Shown here: piece by piece, positions 1-11,439 of the stretch
How positions within the stretch are numbered: position 1 is the first letter of the stretch
How the letters are laid out: the number at the start of each line of letters is the position of its first letter
Assembly (NCBI RefSeq): GCF_900246225.1
Contig: NC_039323.1
Location: 43,592,096 to 43,656,095 of the forward strand
Reading direction: 5' to 3'
DNA length: 64,000 nt
Source: Astatotilapia calliptera
Lineage: Eukaryota; Chordata; Actinopteri; Cichliformes; Cichlidae
Program-made: the position numbers and the translations under genes
The notes under the pieces: model-generated
The model's database searches: none
Told to the model about the DNA's origin: nothing
What the model saw: only the letters and a program-made list of their open reading frames with translations

Positions 1-250
1 AATATAAGTACAGACCCAGTACCAAATACTGTACAAATGTTAATTTCTAAAAATCCTAAATTCATCTATAAATCCCAAAAAATGTGGTCAACCTGGACAC
101 ATGCGCAGAACCCAGATGTAAAAGTTCAAGTTGTTTATGGAATAATTATGGAATAATTAGCACGATCCATTATGAATAAAGATCCAGGATGAAGGCAGCT
201 GTGTGATCTGTCCCGTGCTAACCTGCCATGTCATGACTTTCTCTTGCTAC
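1..250. other. unassigned AT-rich sequence
   Basis: No coding region or recognised repeat is visible before the LTR that starts at 251. The sequence is unremarkable and AT-rich. Confidence 0.4.
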
Positions 251-338
251 TGTCATGATCCTGGGTCCTTTTGACCCAGCGTTTTGTGTTTTCTCTTCGC
301 GATTTTGGTTCTGTTCTCCTCTAATCGGTGTTTACCCT

Positions 339-371
<33 letters not shown>

Positions 372-780
372 TGTGTTCCTGTTTTATTGTGAAGGTCTGC
401 GTCTTATGTGAGTGTTTTCAGTTTGCCTCCCTGGTCTCGTCATGTTAATCACTCCCAGCTGTGTCTCCCACCTGTGTGTAATCTCCCTGTGTTCTCTGAG
501 TGTATTTAAGTTGTATTTTCTGTCTTAGTAATCGCTGGTTCGTCTGTGTTGTTTCCCCTCGGTCTCCCTGCGTCTCCCCGTATGTATTTCTCCGGACCTC
601 CCTGCATCCTCATTCTGGTTTGTCTTATTAGTTTACCCAGTTTAGGTTTCCGGTTTCATGTTTTGTCGCCACCGCTATTTGTACTTACACCCCTGTAAAT
701 AAACACTCACCTGCACCAGAGCTGCTGCCTTTTGGGTCCTTTTCTACATTCCACACGGCTTGCCCCGGCAATCCGTGACA
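251..780 (+). mobile_element. LTR of a retrotransposon (530 bp)
   Basis: The segment begins TGTCATGATCC and ends CCGTGACA, so the ends are TGTCA/TGACA inverted repeats as in LTRs. It contains an AATAAA signal near 697 and is followed 16 bp later by an ATG that opens a gag-like frame on the same strand. A 30-base C run interrupts it at 341-370. No matching second LTR is visible, so this is the 5' end of a truncated element. I see no conventional TGG-type primer site directly after it. Family assignment beyond LTR retrotransposon is inference. Confidence 0.65.
341..370. repeat. poly-C run
   Basis: Thirty consecutive C residues inside the LTR. The true length may be unreliable because such homopolymers are error-prone in sequencing. 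Confidence 0.9.
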
Positions 781-796
781 GTACGAACCAGCCACC

Positions 797-1129
797 ATGG
801 ACCCAGCGGCAGTAAATCCGTCCGAGGAGCTCCAGGACGACATTACGTACAATGTGGAGATTCTCCTCGGGCTATGGCTAGAGAACCCTCCAGAGGAGCT
901 CCGTCGTGCCGTGGAAAGTCGGCTACAACGGCTCTTTTCTGGCCTGCCATGGCTTCTGCAGTCGCTCCCTCCGACCATGCAGGCTTTTCTCCGGCTCACA
1001 CCGCACCTTCTCTCAGCCACTCCTGCCTCGCTGCCCGACTCGCCGGATGTGATCTTGCCCGGCCCGTCGGAGCCGTCTGCGGGGAGGAAACGCCGATCGT
1101 GCCGCACAGCCGGACGTTCGGGCTTCTAA
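797..1129 (+). pseudogene. truncated gag-like ORF of the LTR element
   Basis: A 110-residue frame starts MDPAAVNPSEELQ just after the LTR at 251-780. It continues as a Leu/Pro-rich gag-like sequence and stops at 1129. The product is far shorter than a full Gag. Downstream sequence to about 1440 stays gag-like in composition, including the PQPLPAQLAP repeats, but in other frames, and no protease or reverse transcriptase follows. The position after an LTR and the Pro/Leu-rich composition support gag. I do not recognise a conserved capsid motif. Confidence 0.5.
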
Positions 1130-1240
1130 ATCGCCGGCTGTGGTGAGTGAGGACTCTTTTTCATTTTCGGACTGTATGACTGTTCATTCAGGGGCGATGT
1201 TCTGTGCAGCATATGATATTGTGAACAGCATATCACCTGC

Positions 1241-1330
1241 TCAGTTAGCTCCCCCGCAGCCACTCCCAGCTCAGTTAGCTCCTCCGCAGCCACTCCCAGC
1301 TCAGTTAGCTCCCCCGCAGCCACCCTCAGT
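1241..1330 (+). repeat. 30-bp tandem repeat, three copies
   Basis: Three consecutive 30-bp units start TCAGTTAGCTCC at 1241, 1271 and 1301, with only a few substitutions. Read in frame they give a repeated QLAPPQPLPA decapeptide, as expected of a low-complexity Gag linker. Confidence 0.85.
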
Positions 1331-1435
1331 TCAGTTTCCAAAGCCTCCAGTGTCGCTTTCAGCTCAGTCTCCAGTGTCCAGCTACGTGTCTGTGAAGGTT
1401 CTCAGTCATACAGGTCATCATAGCTTAAGGAGCTT

Positions 1436-1540
1436 GGAAAGAAAAGCGTCCGGACTTCTTTAAGTTGCTTGAAGACGTTTCACCTCTCATCCGAGAACCT
1501 TCTTCAGTTCTAAGGTCAAATGGTGGAGAGTCCCAGATAT
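1436..1540. repeat. dispersed repeat fragment
   Basis: The segment carrying GACGTTTCACCTCTCATCCG and TTCTTCAGTTCTAAGG looks like a common fish dispersed repeat. A related motif, AAACGTTTCATCCAGATGAC, occurs near 61298. Assignment to a family is uncertain; a terminal region of a Penelope-like element is one possibility. Confidence 0.4.
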
Positions 1541-1569
1541 TTCTTGCTACGTTTTTCCTCTAAGATCCT

Positions 1570-1573
<4 letters not shown>

Positions 1574-1649
<76 letters not shown>
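1574..1649. repeat. (GT)n microsatellite
   Basis: About 38 uninterrupted GT units. The Cys-Val and Thr-His frames across it are artefacts. Confidence 0.95.
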
Positions 1650-1652
<3 letters not shown>

Positions 1653-1659
1653 ACGTGCA

Positions 1660-2900
1660 TATGGGTTCTGGTGTTCTTGTTTTTGTGCCGTGTTGGGACT
1701 TTATGGAGGGTCCCCGTCTTTTGGCTGTGATGACCTTGACAAGAGCCACTACTGAAGGCAGTGGCTGAGCTTGAGTCTACGCTAGATTGTTGAATGACAA
1801 CCATTGAAACCCTGAATCATGCATGAAGCGATTCTATCCTACGACTCTAAAGAAACCTTACCTTTGTTCTCTTTGTTCAGGAAACCTGTGGTTTGGGATA
1901 GAGTACTGAGTGTCTTGTAAACATGATTTTGTTTACAAATAATATGTATCACTTATAAATAAAGTCAATGTTATTTTTAAGGAAGTCCTGTAACTGAGTC
2001 CTGTTTTGCTTACAACAGACCCGACATAATTTCCATTTCATGGTTCAAACTCTGCTGAATCTCAGCTTCTGTTTCACTTTTTGAAGCAAAACTTTTCCTC
2101 AGCAGTGGATACATTGGGCACAGCCTACAAGGTAACTCCAAAATAGTTACTTCTTTCCAGTACTCACAAAGATGACAAGCCGAGCAACTTAACACATGTG
2201 GGGTAACGATGTAGTGTCTGGTGAGGAAAAACCTCCATCCTAACTCAGCCAGCAGAAATCTAACAACTGCAGCCTTCAACAAACATTTCTGGTGGAGACC
2301 AAGGTAAAACTCTGGAACACACAAGGCTCAAGACACAGCCACAAACCAACCCAAGTATCACGGTGGGCTGGCGTGTCTATTACACATTTTGCCTGATATC
2401 AGGTCGCACAAACACAGAGACAAAGAAGGGAAGAGAGTCAAAGGGAGAGTCAAAACTGGACAGAGAAGAGGAAAAGGGCGAGACAGACCAGTAGGACCAG
2501 GACACCCTGACCAGGGATGGGATCTGATAAGAATTTAGCAAATCTGATTTCATTGATATCACTTAACAGTTTGATTCCTTGTCACTTCTTTTATTTATTG
2601 TCATTATTTTCTCATTGGCCCCACCTTGAGTGTCACTGCCATCTATTTCATTTGTGTAAATTAATTGCATTTTTGCATTAGCAGCAAAATGCAGTTGTTT
2701 CTGTCCTGGATGCAGTTTCAACTTGTCTTTTTATTTAACGTATAAATAAGATGTTCATATCCACACTGTACGTTGTAGACTGCGCCACTATTTTCCTCCT
2801 CCGGCACAAGGAATGAAAAGCTGATTGTAGTGTAAGTAGAACTGATAAGGGGGATTGATAGGCAGCAGACTAACAATATCAAAGAACTGAACTAGTCATT
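1660..2900. other. no gene seen
   Basis: AT-rich sequence with no supported coding region. Short open frames here lack any recognisable motif. Confidence 0.4.
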
Positions 2901-2908
2901 TCCCAACC

Positions 2909-3560
2909 CTAGTTTAGAGATAGTTTTATTGATTCAGCTCTTTTAGTCAGAATATTTTTGTCAGACAACCAGACTTTCTGACCTGGAGAGTAGTTGGGGC
3001 CTGAGATTTGATGGCAATCGGCTTGGTGCTTGTTTTGTTCCTGCATCCTTAGAAATGCTGTTTTGGTGTCTCTCCAAAGGCAACAGCAGCAATGGAGATG
3101 ATGCTGGATGGAGGGAGCACAACACTTGCTGTCCTGGGAATGCAAACAGAAAACATCTGGAGTTGTGTACCTATTCTAGCTAAGCCAGCTGGGTACTCCA
3201 CATAGGCTGGTTTGATTGGACCACACAGAGCCTGGTTGGCTGTCTTGGTCTGGCCGTTGGTCTGTGCATGGAACTTAGCAAAGAGACTAACCTTGTTGAC
3301 CGAGGCCCAATGGGAAACTTGAAAATTTGCTTTGGGCACAGACAGGGCAGGTGGAGACATATTAAACCTGGAACCAAAGACAGACACCAAAACAACCTCT
3401 GGAGAAATAAGACTGTCCATTACTGCCTTAGTTGGCAGTTGAACCTTACAGTGTGAGCCCAGAGGATTACCTGGGGCCTTATTGCTGTAGGAACATAGAG
3501 TCAAGTAGGTGGTCCACCTCCAGGATTGGGTTTGGTCTGCTGCTGTCTTGACCAAGTATC
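2909..3560 (-). pseudogene. decayed Ty3/Gypsy integrase fragment
   Basis: On the minus strand, two overlapping broken frames resemble the C-terminal half of a Gypsy integrase. FHAQTNGQTKTANQAL (near 3260) is a decayed form of the catalytic-Glu region, which normally reads HPQTNGQTERANQ. AFLRMQEQNKHQAD and YSPGQKVWLSDKNI (2930-3060) match the C-terminal integrase region. The catalytic Glu is replaced by Lys and the frame shifts between the two parts, so it is dead. Orientation is opposite to the LTR at 251-780, so it comes from a different insertion. Confidence 0.65.
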
Positions 3561-3569
3561 CGATCTGTC

Positions 3570-6225
3570 AGGAGACCTTTAGGACAACACAGGTGGGAAA
3601 CAGAACGGGCTCAGGTTATCAGATTTATAGATTACCAGTCTTCCTTCAAAGAACAGCTCGCTTGAAGTTAAACCCATTCTCACTCCATATGTCTGTGTTT
3701 GGGTTTTCTCTCTAACCCATGAGTCCTATAGCTACCTACAGCCTTCTGACAGCTTTTCTTTATCTTTTTTTAACGCCATCGTCTATCTCTATTTTCAGTC
3801 ACCTTCTTCATTTCGCTACACTTCCCTGCTGACTTTAAGCTCCTCTGAAGTTTGGAGAAACCGCTAACAGCAAATAGCCATCTGGCAATCGATGAATACT
3901 GAAGCTTTTTCAGTATTCCCTACATTTTCTCACAGCCACATTGGTTCCCCCTCAGCCTTAATGGGCAAAATGCCGGGTGCATATCTGTAAAGTCTAGTGT
4001 GACAGGTGTCCTATGTGAGGCAGGGCAAAGTCCCTTTAGTCTTGTGGTTAATGAAGAAGTCATGCAAAGAGTTGCCTCACCCATTTCTCACTCTTCCTCA
4101 CCCTCTATTTTCCCTCCATTTCCATTTGTTCCCACATTGTGGTTAACAAGTGAATGCAAAGTGTTGTCTTTGTGCTTGGACTGTACCCATTAGTGCCCTT
4201 ATATTCTGTATCGTAAATGCCACCAAGTGACTAAGCCTTCTGATTTATTCATTGGCTCGTTTGGGATTTGTGTCTCCTTGTGTGGTTGGTTTTAAGATTG
4301 GCTGCCTCTGCTGCTTGCACCACTGACCTGCTTATGTTTTAACAGATCTTCTGGGTTACTTAACATGTGCACATACACAAACACACATGCTACAAAGGCA
4401 TAAAGTAATGACATCTTGAGGGGTGTGAATGGCTAATTAGTTAATTGGAAGTCTCCTTCTCAAGCTGTCTGAAATGATCTATGTCATGAAAGACAGTCAT
4501 TGATTTTTGGGCTTGTCTGTAGTTACTTCTGTATTGTGTATTTACTGTCTGTGCCTGTTCACAATCCAGTGTTTACCATCTTAAAGCCAGATGTATCGTC
4601 AAATAGCTCTTCTATTGATATATCACTTCAGTTCTTACAGTTACTCTTTAGACATTACACCGAGTCAAGGCCGCCCATATACATGAACTTTTAAAGATTA
4701 ACCTAGTGAGGTTTCATGGTGTGAAGTAACACTTTTTATGTGAAAACATGCAAATGTTATATAATGTATTTCTCATTGTTGCTTCTTTTGGTTAAGGTAC
4801 GATACGAAGTAACAATCCGATTACTCAGAACTTACAGGGCTAACCCCAAAGCAACATTAGTCATCCTTATATTGAAAGAAAACATGTACAATCCAAAACA
4901 TGTGATACAGGGTGAGTTATTAGCAAAAAGCAGTAGCAGCAAATGCCTTGTATCAACCCAGCAAGCTAGCATATTAATGACTGAGCTGGGCCTCTATCAG
5001 AACAGCTTTGTTGCTGCTTGTTATAGATTCTCCAGTCTTAGAACTGAAAAATAATTTCTCTTCATGAAGTGATGAACGCTATTCTTAAACCCCTCCATAG
5101 GGGAAGCAGCATGTGCTCTTTTCTATGGATTGGGCTACTCAATTTCAATTTACTGGTGTTCAAGTAAAGAATGGCACAAGGACCACAGCGCAGAACAACA
5201 TACATTCACACAACCAACAGAAATGCATGATGACACATGAAGATTATGGGGGGTTTTTTTGTTTGTTTTTTAAAAGAGGACAGTACAGGCAGAGCACAGC
5301 GGCCAGCCCAACACAAATTTGGGACTGTTTGCTTAAACTAATTGTCAGGACAGCTGATGCTGTTTCTTTAACAGTATGAAGTCTCCCATATATGTTCAGT
5401 TGGGCTGAGATCTGTGAGGTGTATAAATCACATCATTTGAGCTTGTACCCCATCACCAATACCGAAACTGGTTTTCCTGTTTTTGTTACCTGTTTGTAGG
5501 ACATGAGTTTACATAAAGCTCTATGTATTAAAGTGGTGATGTGCAGAGGTTCCCCATTTATATTACAGGTTCACATCTTCCAATTGTTGTTGTGAGAAAA
5601 GATTCTTGTAGGTCTTTGGCCGTAGTAATGTCCTGGTTCCACTGCACAGCTGTGAAGTCCTGACATCACAGCCTTTACAGTGATATCTGAATTCTGAAGT
5701 ATTCTTTATTCAGTATTCATATCAGTGTTGCTATGTCATAGCAAAGTGTGGTTGAGGTCACAGAGATTTCAGTCACGCAGGCACATATATATTACAGTAC
5801 ACATTTTTACATTTAGATAAGGGTATGCAGATTGTTCAATCACAGCTTTTATTCATTTACAAAATATCCACAACGTTGGGAAGTAAATGCTGTTAAAATC
5901 AAGGCTCTAGTTTTCTTTTTGCAGCTTTCACTCAAGCTGTTTTCCTCACAGATCTCCATTTCTCTTCTCATTCTCCTTTTCCTGCTCTCAGAACCTGAAT
6001 TCAGTCCTCCATACCACACCAGTGCTGCTGCTGCTCCATCCATCCTCCTTGCATTTTGTGCACATTTTGTCATGAAATCACCATAAAATCTTTACACAGA
6101 AGAGACACACTTGTTTTGGATAGATTTGCACCAATATTGTGTAAGTGTAGCTGATGTATGGAAACAGTCACCTTTACTAAAACAATCAAGAGTCTACTAG
6201 TTCCATAATGAAATGTCTTGAGATC
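3570..6225. other. intergenic, no gene seen
   Basis: AT-rich sequence with only short unsupported open frames. I see no conserved protein, RNA gene or clear transposon terminus. Confidence 0.4.
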
Positions 6226-6249
6226 AGAGTATTATATTTAATCAAGAAA

Positions 6250-7177
6250 CAGGGTAACTATGTGCGAATGCTGTTTGTTGATTACAGTTCAGCGTTTAAC
6301 ACAATAGTGCCCTGCAGACTGTTCACAAAGCTCAGGGTCTGTGTGCATGGGTGTTGGACTTCCTCACTGGCAGAACTCAGGTGGTGAGGGTGGGCAGGTG
6401 CTTCTCCAACAGCATCACCATCAACACAGGAGCACCTCAGGGATGTGTCCTCTCGCCACTGCTCTACTCCCTCTACACTTCAGACTGTGTGGCCACCCAC
6501 GGCTCCAACACCATTGTGAAGTTTGCTGACGACACAGTGGTGTTGGGTGCCATCTCCAACAATGATGGATGAAGTGAAGAATCTGGCATCGTGGTGCCAG
6601 GACAACCACCTCCAGCTGAACGTCAGCAAGACCAAGGAGCTGGTGGTGGACTTCAGAAGGGGTCAGCACAGAGACTACAAGCCCATTATCATCAATGGAG
6701 CTCCAGTGGAGAGGGTGCAGTCCTTCAAGTATCTTGGTGTTCACATCTCCTCAGACCTGACATGGGCTGCCCACATTCAGGTCCAGACCAAAAAGGCTAG
6801 GCAGCGCCTGTATCACCTACGACAACTGAGGAAGTTCAGGGTCTCTCCAAAGATCCTCAGGATTTTCTATACAGGCGCTGTGGAGAGCATCCTCACACAG
6901 AACATGACATCATGGTTTGGGAACAGCTGTGTGAAGGACCAAAAAGCTCTCCAGAGAGTGATCCGCACAGCAGAACGCTGCTGCAGGATTGCTCTCCCCC
7001 CGCTTCAGGACACCTACACCAGGAGATGCCAGACTAGAGCAGATACTGAAGGACCCGTCCCATCCTGGCAACAAACTGTTCCAACTTCTGCATTCTGGTA
7101 GAAGGTTCCGCATCATCCGGGCAAGGACAGAGAGACTCAAGAGGAGCTTCTATCCCCAAGCCATCCGTGCCCTCTCT

Positions 7178-7272
<95 letters not shown>

Positions 7273-7372
7273 CTTCCTCTTGACATGTCGAGGAGCGTGT
7301 CAGGCTACATTTCACTGTGTGTTATACTTGTATAACTATGCATGTGACAAATAAAGAACCTTGAACCTTAAT
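6250..7372 (+). pseudogene. 5'-truncated L2/CR1-like LINE, broken reverse transcriptase
   Basis: The C-terminal half of a non-LTR reverse transcriptase is recognisable on the + strand. It runs from FVDYSSAFNT-type sequence near 6265, through GAPQGCVLSPLLYSLYT (6430-6480) and the catalytic FADDTVVLG (about 6520), to FKYLGVHISSDLTW and the post-RT region up to about 7165. Frames change near 6340, 6550 and 7050, so no intact protein remains. The 3' end runs into a long TA repeat and closes with CAAATAAAGAACCTTGAACC, a typical LINE tail. The family call is from motif style only. Confidence 0.75.
7180..7269. repeat. (TA)n microsatellite
   Basis: About 44 TA units lying inside the 3' part of the LINE fragment. 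Confidence 0.95.
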
Positions 7373-7379
7373 CTGTAAA

Positions 7380-7790
7380 CTATATTCAGTGGAGCTCAAT
7401 ATTGTCTGTACAGATTCCAGTGTTGTCCATTTAATAGTGCTTGTAGAATTTTAGTGCGTACAGGAGTAGCACTGTCATGTCCTGAGCCATTACACGCATA
7501 CACTACGTCAGCTGCAGTTCCTGATAACCCAATAAGCTTTGTTTTTTGTAAAGGCAGCAGTAGCTGAGGTTCTCTGACCATGTGATGCTTTCTGTATATT
7601 ACCTCACATACTGTCAATTCATCTAATGGGAAGTATTAAAAACAGCTGCATCTGCGACTCTGTTTCTAAAGTTTTAAATGTCATTCTGCCAGACGTTTAT
7701 CAGTCCACTACCCATTTTACACAGTAATCGGTCAGATGACCACAGGTGAAAAAGAAGCCAGAATTTGCCCTGCTTGTGTTGCTTTTCATG
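7380..7790. other. no gene seen
   Basis: Sequence between the LINE tail and the GGCCCA-rich repeat. No supported coding region. Confidence 0.4.
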
Positions 7791-7792
7791 TG

Positions 7793-8530
7793 CCCACATA
7801 GCAAAATTGGTATGGCCCGGATCTGGCCCACACAATGTGCTTACACATGGCCCACATACCGCAAAAAATGATGGCCCCTTGGAGGCATATGTGAAATGAG
7901 AACTTGTAAAGGTACTCATCTATCCTGGTTGCCTCTTGCAGGATGTGGAGCAAAAGAGTGAAAGCGGCTCAATCACCTGTTTAAGAGCTCTTGGAGCAGA
8001 CCAGTGTGCCAGGTTAGGGAGTATGGTTAAAGAGGGTTTTAATTTAGATAGAAATGGGTGAACCTTATGTTATTGGTTTGTTTATAGCATGTGCTGGAAA
8101 TATGTATATGTTTGTGATGTGCTTTAATGTTATTGTATGTTTGTTTGTGTGGAGGGTTATGTTTCATGTTGATTAGTTAACCCCCATACTTGGGCTATTC
8201 CGGATGCTCACCTGAAAAGGTAGAGTATAAAAGGAAGCCATTTTGTTTAGTTGTAGTTAGTGTTATCATGCTCCTTCTTTAATAAAGTGCCAATCCATGG
8301 ATGTCTTTTACTCCAGTCTCGCGTCATATTATTGGACAGAACCTATGACCGCCGGCCAAAACTGACAAGTGGTGGCCCACACATCGGCCATTACAAGGCC
8401 AGTTGCAGACACACTGCTGGCCCACAACAGTTTCAACTCTGGCCCCAGATGTTAGCCTAATGTGTACCTTAATCAAGCCTTGTAATGACGACATGTGCTG
8501 GAACCTAATAGTGCAAAAGCAACATGACAA
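7793..8530. repeat. GGCCCA-rich dispersed repeat, copy 1, interrupted
   Basis: The segment begins ACATAGCAAAATTGGTATGG and carries several TGGCCCACA / TGGGCC motifs. The same sequence recurs at 12083-12415. In this copy the middle (about 7908-8350) is replaced by unrelated sequence. That insert contains a TATA box (GTATAAAAGGAAGCC, near 8226) and an AATAAAG signal (about 8280), which looks like a solo LTR. Confidence 0.6.
7985..8345 (+). mobile_element. possible solo LTR inside repeat copy 1
   Basis: A TATAAAAG box near 8227 is followed about 55 bp later by AATAAAG, the promoter-to-poly(A) spacing of a compact LTR. The block is absent from the otherwise similar repeat at 12083-12415, so it is an insertion there. 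Exact ends and target duplications are not clear, and the coordinates are approximate. Confidence 0.35.
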
Positions 8531-8765
8531 AACTCTGTTCAGACTGATTCTTATATAGCACTTTGCTACTCTCCCGGTTTACTCAAAGTGCTCTATACAA
8601 CAGACCATATTCACCCAATTCCTCTAAACTGAGTGCTTCCTAACTACAGCCACACACATTCTCACTCTTGCAGACTGGAAGAACCAGGGATCGAACCACT
8701 AACCTTCTGATCAGTAGGTGACCTGCTCTTCCTCCTGAGCTACAGCCACCCACTAGAAAAGACGA
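8531..8765 (-). mobile_element. tRNA-derived SINE, copy 1
   Basis: Read on the minus strand, this copy has a tRNA-like head (GGCTGTAGCTCAGGAGGAAG as A box, GGTTCGATCCCTGG as B box). The body includes AGCACTTTGAGTAAAC and the tail GTGCTATATAAGAATCAGTC. The same element is seen at 12405-12640 and 49093-49412, and as a truncated copy at 29727-29935. RNA polymerase III promoter boxes are visible, but it is a SINE and not a tRNA gene. Confidence 0.75.
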
Positions 8766-8769
8766 CTAA

Positions 8770-9660
8770 ACCGTCACTAGGTATTGCTGCCAAAGGAATC
8801 TCTGAAGAAACTACATGCTCAATTTGTTGGCTTTGTTTGATTATGCAGCTGTGTAAAAGATCAGCCCTGCTCTGAACATCATTTACTGCATCCTTTAAAA
8901 TCATTGAATCCTTTTCATATATTTATTAGCTCTTACAGTCTGATGCTGATCTCAGTAACAAACGGGCTGCTTCCTTCCCTGTAGGAAGGTTTGCAGATGT
9001 GGCTAAAAGAGGGTGATGCACTGTCATCAGTCAGTCAGCAAAGGAGACTGTTTTCTAAGTTTGATATGTAGGATTCTCTCATACTGAAATATTTATTTAG
9101 CATAGAAATCGTTTTTACTTGACAGTGTTTTGTGCTGAAATTAGGATTATTTCATATTAAATAGTGATGTGCATTGGCTGAATAGCACTAAGTGGGAAGG
9201 AGACTTGCGTTTTAAAACTTTTGTATTGTTATGTTTGGATTACCTGTGTCTGAAGAATACTGCAAAGAGAGAGAATAAAGGCATGCTCACATTTACAAAT
9301 ACATCACCATTTCCTTGTAAAAGCTGTATTTATGTTATGTTATATTTAAGTTCATATTATTCCTAATTATTCAATAATTCCTCATATTTGTTCCATGAAC
9401 ACTACATTGAATAAAATATATTGTGTCAAGCTTCAGATATGAGAGTATAGATCGTTCCCTGGGTGCCTGATGGAAGCATTGGTCTGTGCTGGGGCAGGAA
9501 TAACACACACACTCGATATGTACTGTGCCCAGCTGAATTGTTGGCTTAAAAAGGCATGGAACAAAAAGGGATGGTAGAAACTGCCTTATGTGAGCACGCC
9601 TTCATTCTTTCTTTTAGCACTTTCTGTTGTCAGAAGGGAGTTTCCCGATATTCTGGACAT
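8770..9660. other. no gene seen
   Basis: AT-rich intergenic sequence up to the TA target site of the Tc1 element. No supported coding region. Confidence 0.4.
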
Positions 9661-9661
9661 A

Positions 9662-11266
9662 CAGTGGGGCAAAAAAGTATTTAGTCAGCCAACGATTGTG
9701 CAAGTTCCCCCACCTAAAATGATGACAGAGGTCAGTAATTTGCACCAGAGGTACACTTCAACTGTGAGAGACAGAATGTGAAAAAAAAAATCCATGAATT
9801 CACATGGTAGGATTTGTAAAGAATTTATTCGTAAATCAGGGTGGAAAATAAGTATTTGGTCAATAACAAAAATACAACTCAATACTTTGTAACATAACCT
9901 TTGTTGGCAATAACAGAGGTCAAACGTTTACTATAGGTCTTTACCAGGTTTGCACACACAGTAGCTGGTATTTTGGCCCATTCCTCCATGCAGATCTTCT
10001 CGAGAGCAGTGATGTTTTGGGGCTGTCGCCGAGCAACACGGACTTTCAACTCCCGCCACAGATTTTCTATGGGGTTGAGGTCTGGAGACTGGCTAGGCCA
10101 CTCCAGGACTTTCAAATGCTTCTTACGGAGCCACTCCTTTGTTGCCCGGGCGGTGTGTTTTGGATCATTGTCATGTTGGAAGACCCAGCCTCGTTTCATC
10201 TTCAAAGTTCTCACTGATGGAAGGAGGTTTTGGCTCAAAATCTCACGATACATGGCCCCATTCATTCTGTCCTTAACACGGATCAGTCGTCCTGTCCCCT
10301 TGGCAGAAAAACAGCCCCATAGCATGATGTTTCCACCCCCATGCTTCACAGTAGGTATGGTGTTCTTGGGATGCAACTCAGTATTCTTCTTCCTCCAAAC
10401 ACGACGAGTTGAGTTTATACCAAAAAGTTCTACTTTGGTTTCATCTGACCACATGACATTCTCCCAATCCTCTGCTGTATCATCCATGTGCTCTCTGGCA
10501 AACTTCAGACGGGCCTGGACATGCACTGGCTTCAGCAGCGGAACACGTCTGGCACTGCGGGATTTGATTCCCTGCCGTTGTAGTGTGTTACTGATGGTGA
10601 CCTTTGTTACTTTGGTCCCAGCTCTCTGCAGGTCATTCACCAGGTCCCCCCGTGTGGTTCTGGGATCTTTGCTCACCGTTCTCATGATCATTTTGACCCC
10701 ACGGGATGAGATCTTGCGTGGAGCCCCAGATCGAGGGAGATTATCAATGGTGTTGTATGTCTTCCATTTTCTGATGATTGCTCCCACAGTTGATTTTTTC
10801 ACACCAAGCTGCTTGCCTATTGTAGATTCACTCTTCCCAGTCTGGTGCAGGTCTACAATACTTTTCCTGGTTTCCTTCGAAAGCTCTTTGGTCTTGGCCA
10901 TGGCGGAGTTTGGAGTCTGACTGTTTGAGGCTGTGGACAGGTGTCTTTTATACAGATGATGAGTTCAAACAGGTGCCATTCATACAGGTAACGAGTGGGG
11001 GACAGAAAAGCTTCTTACAGAAGACGTTACAGGTCTGTGAGAGCCAGAGATTTTCCTTGTTTGAGGTGACCAAATACTTATTTTCCACCCTGATTTACGA
11101 ATAAATGCTTTACAAATCCTACCATGAGAATTCATGGATTTTTTTTTCACATTCTGTCTCTCACAGTTGAAGTGTACCTCTGGTGCAAATTACTGACCTC
11201 TGTCATCATTTTAGGTGGGGGAACTTGCACAATCGGTGGCTGACTAAATACTTTTTTGCCCCACTG
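9662..11266 (-). mobile_element. Tc1-like DNA transposon, copy 1 (1605 bp)
   Basis: Both ends carry CAGTGGGGCAAAAAAGTATT as inverted termini, flanked by the TA target duplication of Tc1/mariner elements (9660-9661 and 11267-11268). The inverted repeats run about 200 bp on each side (roughly 9662-9862 and 11066-11266) with few mismatches. An intact transposase reads on the minus strand inside. A second copy of exactly the same length lies at 37810-39414. Confidence 0.95.
9879..10901 (-). CDS. Tc1-like transposase (340 aa), copy 1
   Basis: This is a DD34E transposase that cuts and pastes its own element in the nucleus by binding the terminal repeats. The protein starts MAKTKELSKETRKSIVDLHQ. 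The N-terminal 110 residues form the paired-like bipartite helix-turn-helix region, with the GRPR-like hook present as RSGAPRKISSR (about residues 57-67). The catalytic DDE domain follows: Asp in VMWSDETKVELFG (about 150), Asp in QHDNDPKHTA (about 245) and Glu in SPDLNPIENLW (about 280). Length 340 is the usual full length and there are no stops. The long + strand frame opposite it is an antisense shadow. Whether it is active cannot be judged from sequence alone. Confidence 0.95.
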   Translation of the reverse strand: MAKTKELSKETRKSIVDLHQTGKSESTIGKQLGVKKSTVGAIIRKWKTYNTIDNLPRSGAPRKISSRGVKMIMRTVSKDPRTTRGDLVNDLQRAGTKVTKVTISNTLQRQGIKSRSARRVPLLKPVHVQARLKFAREHMDDTAEDWENVMWSDETKVELFGINSTRRVWRKKNTELHPKNTIPTVKHGGGNIMLWGCFSAKGTGRLIRVKDRMNGAMYREILSQNLLPSVRTLKMKRGWVFQHDNDPKHTARATKEWLRKKHLKVLEWPSQSPDLNPIENLWRELKVRVARRQPQNITALEKICMEEWAKIPATVCANLVKTYSKRLTSVIANKGYVTKY

Positions 11267-11339
11267 TATCTGCAGTACCTTCAGTCTCGACATCCACACA
11301 GCAGGAGAGATATGCTTAAATTTTCGATGGTCACAGATG

Positions 11340-11342
<3 letters not shown>

Positions 11343-11431
<89 letters not shown>
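11343..11431. repeat. (GT)n(GA)n compound microsatellite
   Basis: About 24 GT units run directly into about 20 GA units, some 75 bp after the Tc1 end. Confidence 0.95.
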
Positions 11432-11435
<4 letters not shown>

Positions 11436-11439
11436 AGGG

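Noticed and set aside
1520..1804. Cys-Val and Thr-His repeat proteins over GT/CA tracts (also near 7000-7350, 15314-15601 and 34120-34433)
   Set aside because: They are translations of microsatellites.
9973..10920. A 315-residue + strand open frame opposite the Tc1 transposase (also at 38121-39068)
   Set aside because: It is the antisense shadow of the real transposase and has no family features.
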